A stretch of DNA of 64,000 nucleotides, taken from Cliona cf. orientalis (taxonomy: Eukaryota > Porifera > Demospongiae > Clionaida > Clionaidae). Position numbers and translations under genes: made by a program. Location of the stretch: assembly GCA_963930775.1 (NCBI GenBank), contig OZ005698.1, positions 4,780,501 through 4,844,500 on the forward strand. The letters are read 5' to 3'. The first letter of the stretch is position 1, and each line of letters opens with the position of its first letter. The notes below the pieces were generated by a model. That model saw only the letters and a program-made list of their open reading frames with translations, did not search any database and was not told the DNA's origin. Positions 55,746-64,000 of the stretch are shown in pieces.

Positions 55746-58700
55746 GTGAGAACCAAAAGGGCAGTCTCTCATTCAGTGGACTGGAATACTGGACTCACCT
55801 TTGACCCCAAAATACTAATTTAAATGGGCGTTTTTAGCCCTAAAATTAAATGCAGTTATAATCTTATAATTATGTACATGTGGGCTTCCTAATTATTATA
55901 TTGGATCATCAGTTTCAGTCAGCTTAGCATGGCTTAGCCTAGCATAGTCTATCTTAAGCAATTAACTCAAACTAGTGAATTCTTCATTGCTCTCCCTGGG
56001 CTGGTCACATTATTATCCAATCATAAATTGAATGATTAAAATTAAGGGTAGATATAATACTGCACATGCTAACTTGTGCCCCCTACCCCCACCCAAACTC
56101 CCGGCATCTTCCTCCGCCGATGAGAATAAAAAAAATGATATCTAGCCAGTGGTCCAGTCCAGTGAATAGATACTGCCACCTCACTGGACTGGAATATTCA
56201 TACTGGACTACCCCAAAAATAGCACACAAAATGCTCAATTTAGTCTTCTGTAGCTTGGTGGGGCAAGTGCTACTTAATGTTGTGTCATTCCTGACCTATT
56301 TCAGTATCCTGGTAGCCTCAGCTGCAGGTGCCTATGCTACATGTATGCCTTAGTGATCAATAATAGTAGAAGGGTTTAGGTTCGGGTTTGGTGTAACTTA
56401 ACACCAAATTTCAGTGGATAGTTGCCACTATTAAAGTATAGTTGTGACAAATCCAGTCTCTAGTAACGTTTATTATTAGCTCAGTCTAGATGCTTGAATG
56501 TGGACAACAGTCGTGTAGTGTGAGATAGCTTAGCTATAAAAAGTGAAGTGACAAACTGCAGGAAAAATGATCCCAGTATTAGTCTATAGATAATGAAGAG
56601 GGCAGGTGTGGGTAGGGCCGTATTTCTTCTAAAAATTCGGCATGAAAATAATAATACAGTGGACTCTCCGAATAATGGACACCTTGGTACATAGGTTTCT
56701 GTCCTTTATTCGGGGTATGTCCTTTATTGGGGTGTTTTACTTTGGTCACCCCCCACTTCATCTAATATTAATTTTATAGCCAGAAATTCATGACATGCAT
56801 ACTCAAGTGTTTACATGCATGACATTGTTCAGTCTGTTTCAAAGAAGTGATCGAGTGTCAATTGCGTCATGCCATTTGGCAAGTAAAGCAGTGGTTGATA
56901 CTTGTAGCTATATATGGACCTCAGCCATACATTGAAAGAATTCAAGAAATAGTACAGTCATTACTAGACAAAGGACAACTTTAGTGTGTCTCCATGTATT
57001 GCCGTCTTATTATTTTTGTACAGATTGTTAATGGGCGGGGTTAGTCACACCCACCTCCGTCCATTAGTCGGAACGTTTTTTGTATAGTACTGTATTACTT
57101 CATGCAAGCTGCTGTGTCCGTTATCCGGAATTCGGAGGTTGTCCGCTATTTAGGTGCTGCTACTGTATTAAACATATGGAGATATCGGTTGGTACATATA
57201 GCAGTGTCCGTTATTGGGTAGAGGTCCATTATTGGGAGTGTCCGTTAATAGAGAGTCCACTGTATTGCTTTAGCTTCGCTGATTTTTTTAGAGGTTAATA
57301 TTCAACATTCTGCCTGCGTGCACATTCTATTCCCGTTTATAGCATATAGGCGTGACGATCTTTGCCAAAAATTATAGACTATTTTCAATCATTTGGTAAA
57401 GGGTGCCGAATAATTAGAAGGGCCGAATTTTAGGTACTCAAGATATCAAACAGTTGTGGTCATAGTATTGATAGCATGTATTTGCATGGCTTCAGTGGCT
57501 CTGGAAGGGGGGGGGGCACATGCCCCTACTTCCGCTACCTATGATTCGGGCATGTAACCACAACCCTAGTTGAGCTTGCATGATAGTAGTGCTACAAAAT
57601 TAGCTAATAGATACCATGCAGGCTGAGTCATTTGCTGTCTAGTCAATGTGCATGCCTGCAAGTATATTGCACTGCCCATCTTTATAAGAGGGTATTCTGT
57701 GAAAATAGGGACCCAGGGGTCCCTGAAATAATATTATTATGGAAATAGGGACCCGGGTCCCCATTTTTCTATGCAAATGGGCACCTGGGATCCCCTATTT
57801 GGGGGGTTATAGCTTCATTACTGATCTATCTATAAAATACAGTTTAATATCCATGTACTGATGGTGAGAGGGTGGCCTTCGATGTCCAGAGGGACTGCTT
57901 TTGGCAAGCAAGGTGCTGCTGCATTATCCATGCACTGATTGTGAGAGGGGGGACCTTCAATATCCAGAGGGACTGCTTGCGGCAGGCATAGATCTAGCCA
58001 GCCTCGTCCCCAGAACCTTCTGGGGACAAGGTTAGCACAGATGGCGCTGCATTATCTATGCACTGTCAGATGTTGAGAGGGGAGGCAGTGAGTAGTGCAT
58101 AGAGCGTATATATCCCATTTGAAAATTGTGTGTTTACTACTACTCACAGATTGGCTGACAATCTGCCCACTCTTTGAACGTGTCAAACTGACAACCTAGC
58201 TAAAACTTGGACTTACTGTGTGGGTGGAATATTGCATCTGTGGACTTATTCGCACAGTCCCTTTGTCAACTCCTTCACAAGCACTGGAGAGACAGCCAAA
58301 CATCTACAGAACGCAAGGATTTAAGCACCGTCTGACTCGTATTGATGCAAACTTGCCCCGCCCTAGCCTCAGCCTCATGCTTTGGCATGTGCCAAAGCAT
58401 GAGGCTGGCCCCACCCAGCCTGGATGCCTGCACCTAGCACTAGCGCCTAAGCCTATGGTGCCGGTGCAACACTAAATCCTGTACTGTACATGTCCTTTAG
58501 CCAATTGGCTTGTGTGCTGAGCAAGGAAATTTCTGCACTCACATGCGTCCCTAGTATAATACTGTATATATAGCGAGAAACTTTCAAGGGAGAAAAATTT
58601 CGCAAATCAGTAGGAAGGGAGTATTTCACTCTGAAATAATGGGTATGGCATGCCTAAAAGTTCATATTTTTGCGAATGGCTGTAAAATTGTGAAGTTTTC

Positions 58701-61700
58701 AAGTTTCCTGCTAGATGGTAGCCTCATACCCAGGCTCTAGGGAGAGGATGTCCTGTTTATGCATAAATACATTTTCCCTTATACCCATAGTATATAATTA
58801 ATATTTGACCACCAGTAGGCATGTGCACACCTATGATTCATACTCCTTAATGGGATAACATTCACGTCTATTAAAGTTGCCTCTATAGCAGTGTTTTATG
58901 AAAAGTGGGTGTGACCCAAGAATTTTTTAATTGGATATGATGCTAGAAAGAACCTGCAGTAGTATAATATATGGATGGTAGCTTTCGTGGTGTGCTATAC
59001 TATCATAATTTGGCAGTCACTAAAATTTTCACCCACTAAGATCAGTGCCTCCAGGCTGCTCTCCTATCTTTCAGTATAAATCTTCCCATTTTTCAGTATT
59101 TTTCATGCATTTTCAGTATTACATTTTTTTCAAAGAGTTCCATATGTGATGTATGTACTAAATTCCCCCAATTTTCTGTATTTTAAAAATTTATCAGTAT
59201 TTTATGGTCAGAATGCAGTAAAAATACTGACAAATCTGTATACTTTGAGGCACTGTAAGATTAATTCCTACAGTAACTAGAGCTCTGTAGAGCACATACC
59301 CCACGCGCACATTGCGCCATCTGTAGATCTACTTTAGTGTGTACAGGGAAAAATACTGAGTAGAAATGCTATTTGATTGTATCAAGGGCTTATAGACCAC
59401 ATAAGCCCTTGGTTGTATATAGGGTTCCTAGTGATATCAGCCAATAAAACCACTGACTCTCTCTGCACCAGATCTAGACTAGGTAACTAGTATAGGTATC
59501 TTACATTCTGATTTGATAGAGCTGTACATTCCAGTCTGCGGATAGCTAGCAGCAAACATATGCCACTAGCACTATTGACGACCTTTACCAGTTCATAATA
59601 TTTGTTGTGCGCATGAGCAGAAAACACAAGGCCTGCATGCATAGGTGTGGTTATGAAGGCTAACAAAAAAAGCACTATTTGTGACGCTCGTGGACCATGT
59701 CCCTCAATTCGAAGCACACTAAAGCCCGTTGTTCGCCAAATGCGACTGATTCACTAGTCGCTCAGGTACCTAGACCTCGAGATGTGACGATTTTTGTGCT
59801 AATGACAATGACAACAATAACGACGACAACACGACCGATTACTTTACACCTTGCGCATGCATGTGGGGTAATAATATGGCATGGCCAAAAATGTTGTGAA
59901 AGGCTGGAAACACCAGTGGTGTATCGAGGCGGGGTGCTCAAGCATCCCCTAAGGCTCAGAGGCGTGCAGTGAATTAGTGAGTAGTGCTAGATAAAAATTT
60001 ATTGTGTACAGGCTCTTGTAGACAATGGCTATTAAACTGAAAGCACCAAACAGCCAAACATTCTCACTTTGCAACTCTCAGTACAGTCAATCTTGGTGAA
60101 ACCATTCACTGCATCATAATGCAGCGAGATTGATTTCTAAGCAAGATTTCTTTCATTGCGGACCCCTCGACTTTCTCTGGCTGTTTGGTGGGCACAACTC
60201 GAGAAAAAATGATAAAGTAAGACATAATATGACTCAAATAGTGTGGCTACTATCTTTATTGGCTTATGGACTCTAGTATCTACATTTTACTGTCAGAGAG
60301 ACAAGAGACAAAACTACCTGTACAGGAACCTTAGCTAAAAATGTAAGGGGGCTTATGTGTGTGTGTGTGGGGGGGGGGGGGGGGGGGGGGGGAGGGGGGG
60401 CGTAATCGCAGGATTATACGGTACAAAAAGTAAATTTTGTCCAAGTCAGTGACAAAAGAAATAGATTCAGGTGTGGGTATGCAGTGGAATCGATAATTAG
60501 GCAAGGCAAACTAAATTCACAGTTTATCATCACAAGACTTCGATTTTGCATGCACGCGGGCGTCATATTTCAAACTAGTAAACGAGTGCGAGAAACTTTA
60601 TGTTTGAACTCACGATTGCTGAGGCCACGCCCTTCAATTGCAGTGCTGAGGGGCGGGGCCAAAGTGCCATATAGTTGCTGTATATCCATGCGGGCAGTTA
60701 CGATAAACTGCGAATTCAGTTTGCCTGGCCTTAGTACCGTATGATAATTTCTGTGGGGTGCTAATTGTCATGGTTGACTTTGCAATCATGAAAATTTCAT
60801 AGGCTCCAACTTCCTAAACTGCTCCAGGGATCTAGACCACACCCACTAGATCCGTCTTTTATTAATTAAACACCCACCCACACCCAATATGATTGAATTT
60901 GATGACCACAATGCCTAGAATAACGTGGACTTGCAGGCTGAGTAGACCGTCTGTAGTATTGTTATTGTAAAAACCAAAGTTTGTAAGACACTACCACAAG
61001 CAGCTTATTATTTTACCACCAAGAGGTGGTTAGTTATAGTACTGCACTGATGTTTATGGACCTCTTCTGGGACCAATAATGCAATTGTAGTAGAATATTC
61101 CAGACCAGGACAGTTGCTAAAAATCTGGGACTGTCCCAGAGATTCAGGGACAGTTGGAGCCTATGTTTCTACCCATGAAAACCAGAGTAATAACATATGG
61201 AAGCAGAGTTGTCATGAAAGCTATATTATACCGTACTTGATCTAATACTACGCATGGAAAAAAAAATAATTTCAATTTTGAAAAATGCGCGTTTTTCTGG
61301 TAAAGGTCGTCAATCGCCCCATATATAAACGTTATGAGAATTCGTAAAATGCTAATTTATTGCGTTAAATTGGATCATGCTTAGTATTCGATTAACTTCG
61401 GTACTTATGAAACCAGTTAAAATATTGATAATAATAGTGCTACATTCATGTATAGACTTAGACCACCAAATTTATTGCACTACCATGCTATGAAACTTTA
61501 TGTAGGAACTAGCCCGCGAGCAATCTAGTAGGGGTGCAGCTAAGTTTGGCAAACTGTTGGCAGTCAAATGTGATGTAGCTAAGGAGGATGAGGTTAAAGC
61601 AATGTTCGCTGCAGCCAAGGCACAGTTTGGAGGTATAGATGTATGTGTTAACAATGCTGGTCTGGCTCATGATGCTCCACTTCTCTCTGGGTCCACTGAT

Positions 61701-63306
61701 GACTGGAGAAATATGCTTGAGGTGAGTATGATTGCACTCTAGGTATATATACATATATTTCTATGTGACACATTTATTTCACTGTGCATTATGGAGGGAA
61801 CTGGACTTACATGTATGACATGCGTAAATGTATAGCTAAATTCTGAGCTCATGTTAGGCTTATATTTCTGAAATTATTACACATAGTGCACATAATTATC
61901 ACGTACCATGAGACAAATTTTGATTGTGTGGATTAACATTTTAGATTAATTAGGCCAAAATTTACTACTGTAGTAAATTCAGTTCAACAAGCCATTAATC
62001 TCTAATTTTCGTTCTTGAGCTATAATTGAGCAGATTCTAACAGATAACTCCACACATGTTGCCACACACTTTCATTCAATAGCGCTAGTAATTACATTTA
62101 AATAGCAAAAATGTGTATTGCAAGGGGGCTTGGTGGAATTTTGAAGATTTTTCATAATACTGGTAATTTGAGTACATATATTATAGTACGGTGTCAAAAG
62201 TGTACTTGTGTTTTGCTATAGGTGAATATTCTTGGTTTGTGTGTATGCACACGGGAGTTTGTGACTCAGCTTAATGAGAGAGGAATAAATGAAGGGCACA
62301 TTTTTCTCCTAAATAGGTAAGTTTAGAGTGCATGTAAGCCTTAGGGCCCCTCCTCCACTTGAAATTAGAGTTCTTCAGATGTGCTTGTGGCACTGATAGG
62401 GCTGAAAGTACATGGCCTGCAGTGCATGTGGATAGTCCACTCTGGATTATTATAATAATATTATAACATGTACATGTATATCTATCTACCTATACAATGT
62501 ACTGGTCCTCGTGTGGTACAAAACTGGTCGAGTAGATTGTCATCACCAATTTGCAGTAGCTAACTTTTAAATAATATTATTTCTAAATATGTAGAGTGTT
62601 CTCCTCCTTGAGTTTTTTTTTTTTTTTGGCCAAACATGTACATACATACTTCAGCGATAACTCAACACATCATTCTTATATTATAAGAATACAGCCATGC
62701 CTAGCTTCCACTGAAGTTAATATGATTTTCAATATCCTATGTACTACTTGGCACAAGAAAGTGAATGGCAGTAGGAAAACGTATCGGTACCTTTGAAGTG
62801 AAATTTCTCGTAGAATAGTGATTTAGAAACAACAATAATATTATTGGAATCTTCAGTCTTCTGATTCCATTTACATGTAAGTATAAAATATGGTTGGAGT
62901 ACATGTAAGTGCCTGCAAACTTACTATTACAAATTGCCAATTTTGAAAGTCCAGAATCATGCACAATGATGGACCTGTTACCAATAGGTAACACTTTGTA
63001 AGTACCAAGTGCCATAGAGAACAAGTTATGCATAACCATCAGCCCCTTCCCCAGTCTAGGCTATCTACTGACTTATTTTGGGGAGGGGGGGGGGTGAGGG
63101 AGATATTTTTTGACAGGATTTTTCTTCTTCTCATATGCTTTATATCTTTGGATGCATATTTTTATCAATCTAGTATGTCAGGCCATCGACTAATCTCTAC
63201 CCAGCCTAATACTTTCTTCTATGGTGCTACTAAGTTTGCAGTAACTGCTCTAACTGAGGGTATTCGCCAAGAACTTCGAGAAATGAAATCCAATGTCAAA
63301 GTTACA
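55614..63306 (+). CDS. DHRS11-like: DHRS11-like short-chain dehydrogenase/reductase, exons 1-4 (3' end missing)
   Basis: Four exons: 55614-55745, 61506-61721, 62222-62316, 63174-63306, with introns of 5.76 kb, 500 bp and 857 bp and consistent phases (0, 0, 2, 0). They give 192 residues starting MERWQGKVALITGASAGIGY. The cofactor motif TGASAGIG is at 12-19, CD at 66-67, NNAG at 93-96, the Ser region NSMSG at 147-151, and the catalytic YGATK (Tyr164, Lys168) in exon 4. Phrases VVGCARN, LLSGSTDDW, FAVTALTEGIRQELRE match vertebrate DHRS11 (about 260 residues), a cytosolic NADPH-dependent reductase acting on steroids and other carbonyls. About 65-70 C-terminal residues lie right of the window. ATG 55614 is chosen because family members start MERW here. 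Substrate in this species is unknown. Confidence 0.93.
55746..56656. other. DHRS11-like intron 1, no feature
   Basis: Nothing recognised beyond short TCCAGTCCAGTG-like repeats near 56150. Confidence 0.45.
56657..57262. mobile_element. 606 bp MITE, CAGTGGACTCTCCGAATAAT ends, TA target
   Basis: CAGTGGACTCTCCGAATAAT pairs with ATTAATGGACAC-type sequence ending GAGAGTCCACTG; TA on both sides. Inner TGTCCGTTATT units repeat. Pogo/Tigger-like style. In intron 1. Confidence 0.75.
57690..57790. repeat. Cluster of GGGACCC palindromes
   Basis: AGGGACCCAGGGGTCCCT, AGGGACCCGGGTCCCC and GCACCTGGGATCCCC lie within 100 bp, separated by ATAATATTATTAT. It resembles the ends of the 15417 element but no partner was found. 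Confidence 0.6.
57851..58080 (+). repeat. Imperfect tandem repeat of about 77 bp, about 2.5 units
   Basis: Units share ATCCATG(T/C)ACTGAT, GAGAGG, TCCAGAGGGACTGCTT and GCTGCATTAT. The second unit is interrupted by the 40 bp element at 57995-58034. Confidence 0.7.
57995..58034. mobile_element. 40 bp TAGCC foldback in the tandem repeat
   Basis: TAGCCAGCCTCGTCCCCAGA and TCTGGGGACAAGGTTA are the inverted ends with almost no loop. Comparison with the neighbouring repeat unit shows it is extra sequence; flanks GCATAGATC and GCACAGATG match at 7 of 9 positions. Confidence 0.68.
58370..58407. repeat. Perfect 18 bp-arm hairpin
   Basis: CAGCCTCATGCTTTGGCA, 2 bp loop, then its exact complement. Could be another minimal foldback; its end AGCCTC resembles the TAGCCTCG family. 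Confidence 0.75.
58571..58714. mobile_element. MITE, AAACTTTCAAGGGAGAAA ends, copy 2
   Basis: GAGAAACTTTCAAGGGAGAA at the left pairs imperfectly with TTTTCAAGTTTCCTGCTA at the right. Homologous to 48876-49025. Confidence 0.55.
58715..59277. other. Intron 1 sequence
   Basis: A solo TAGCCTCATACCCAGGCTCT end occurs at 58719. Repeated TTTTCAGTATT phrases at 59070-59240. No gene. Confidence 0.4.
59278..59875 (+). mobile_element. Dispersed element, AGAGCACATACCCC family, fullest copy
   Basis: Starts AGAGCTCTGTAGAGCACATA and ends GCGCATGCATGTGGGGTAAT. The right two thirds parallel 46360-46833. In intron 1. Confidence 0.6.
60100..60425. mobile_element. TACCATAGAATCC-family copy with (GT)n and G-run
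   Basis: Inner blocks GGCTGTTTGGTGGGCACAAC and TATTGGCTTATGGACTCTA match 28990-29100; the right end GGGCGTAATCGCAGGATTAT then ACGGTA matches 39010-39031. A (GT)n/(G)n run is at 60357-60400. Confidence 0.5.
60497..60732. mobile_element. 236 bp MITE, GGCAAACTAAATTCACAG ends
   Basis: AGGCAAGGCAAACTAAATTC...AGTTTATC pairs with GATAAACTGCGAATTCAGTT...GCCTGG. Imperfect inverted ends of about 33 bp. Confidence 0.62.
60733..61232. other. Intron 1 sequence, no feature
   Basis: Nothing recognised. Confidence 0.4.
61233..61405. mobile_element. MITE, TACCGTACTTGATCTAATAC ends, copy 2
   Basis: Inverse copy of 49332-49497 (GGTAAAGGTCGTCAATCG, ATTCGATTAACTTCGGTA). It lies 100 bp upstream of DHRS11-like exon 2. 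Confidence 0.72.
61506..61721 (+). CDS. DHRS11-like: DHRS11-like exon 2
   Basis: 72 codons from ELAREQSS to WRNMLE; acceptor TTATGTAG|GAACT, donor GAG|GTGAGT, phase 0 on both sides. Carries NNAG. Confidence 0.92.
62222..62316 (+). CDS. DHRS11-like: DHRS11-like exon 3
   Basis: 31 codons plus 2 nt, VNILGLCVCTREFVTQLNER to HIFLLN; acceptor GCTATAG|GTGAAT, donor AATAG|GTAAGT, phase 2. Confidence 0.9.
62317..63173. other. DHRS11-like intron 3, no feature
   Basis: A T-run at 62612-62627 and a G-run near 63080; no repeat identified. Confidence 0.45.
63174..63306 (+). CDS. DHRS11-like: DHRS11-like exon 4 with YxxxK active site
   Basis: One base completes Ser148, then 44 codons MSGHRLISTQ to SNVKVT; acceptor ATCTAG|TATGTC, donor ACA|GTAAGT, phase 0. 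Confidence 0.92.
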
Positions 63307-63414
63307 GTAAGTTAACTCTCAACTAATGCACATTCGTTGAACCCCATCCTCAATGATTGGATGATCGTAGCATAGTACTGTGACGTAACAGACAGGAGAC
63401 AATCCATAAATAGA

Positions 63415-63797
63415 TACCGTATTTTCCTGCTATTAAGCGCATGCGCTTATATCTCCACAGGAAGAAAACCTGCGCTTAATAGCGATGTGCACCTAATAGC
63501 GAGATGCGCCTAACAAAGAATAGCTGCATCCAAGAACGCATGCGCGCTCGCGGTATCATTTAGGGGTGTGGCCAATCGATCGATCGCACAATCATTTGTA
63601 TTGCTGAATCGATAGTAGCCATCGTGATTTCGAGTAACTAGATACGGCTGGAACCTTGGACTAGCAAGAAAGCATGCAGATTATCGAGGTCAAGGCGCTT
63701 ATACACAAAATGCACCTAACAGCGAGTGCTTAGTATGCGCTTAATAACGAATATGCGCTTATAAGCGAGATGCGCCTAATAATGAGAAAATACGGTA
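63415..63797. mobile_element. MITE, TACCGTATTTTCC family, copy 2
   Basis: TACCGTATTTTCCTGCTATT pairs with its complement ending GAAAATACGGTA. Homologous to 2861-3296 (shared TTATATCTCCACAGGAAGAA and AACGCATG.GCG blocks) but about 50 bp shorter. Confidence 0.82.
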
Positions 63798-64000
63798 CTG
63801 CATTAAAAATCTTGATTACAACCAAGATAGAAACAAACGATTCTGTCTATGGACAACTTAACTATCCAGTAAACTTACTGATGGTTCAACTAGATGCTTT
63901 AGTCATCCTTAGTGCAAAAGTGACTAGAGCATCTAGTCAAAATGAGGCAAGCTTACCATTGTTCATAGCAAATCTCTATTTGTTTCTATGCAGATAGCGA

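Noticed and set aside
1-64000. CRISPR arrays, operons, rRNA or bacterial genes
   Set aside because: No spaced direct-repeat array, ribosomal sequence or prokaryotic gene order was found; spliced animal genes show the window is eukaryotic.

Overview
The window looks like a stretch of an invertebrate animal nuclear genome, most likely a marine sponge or another early-branching metazoan. This is inferred from spliced genes with animal-specific families (a LIM-homeobox gene, a DHRS11-type dehydrogenase), introns of 57 bp to 8.4 kb, an AT-rich background with CpG-rich islands, and a very dense load of small DNA transposons. No species can be named from sequence alone. No tRNA, rRNA, CRISPR or prokaryotic feature was seen.

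Layout. 1-11.7 kb: the 5' part of a minus-strand LIM-homeobox gene of the Lhx1/5 type. Exon 1 (LIM1) is at 11248-11426 and exon 2 (start of LIM2) at 2611-2764; the homeobox lies beyond the left edge. Its 8.4 kb first intron is packed with foldback elements. 12-17 kb: nested Mutator-like and foldback elements, one of which carries a broken piece of a RecQ-type helicase gene. 17.4-20.2 kb: a 2.84 kb Tc1/mariner-type transposon with two converging genes, a DD35E transposase and a ubiquitin-like/charged passenger gene, each damaged once or twice. 20-33 kb: mostly intergenic, with small repeats and one decayed transposon-derived coding fragment near 22 kb. 33.8-37.2 kb: transposons nested four deep, the innermost being a tandem array of a 395 bp element that itself has inverted ends.

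40.9-41.5 kb: a 635 bp near-perfect palindrome flanked by a 9 bp target duplication. 42.6-48.9 kb: a plus-strand multi-exon gene that I do not recognise, with a 1.5 kb Ser/Thr-rich exon followed by helical exons whose splice phases agree. 49-55 kb: more MITEs, including two tandem TTAA-flanked elements bracketed by an identical 48 bp direct repeat. 55.6-63.3 kb: four exons of a plus-strand DHRS11-like short-chain dehydrogenase; the last part lies beyond the right edge.

The host genes have no obvious functional link. The main interest is the transposon biology. One superfamily with TAGYCTCG ends and 9 bp target duplications ranges from 40 bp to 1 kb, and several otherwise different MITE families share a TACCGTA terminus. 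Host gene pieces have been captured by elements, and several insertions can be proved by their own empty sites in the window.
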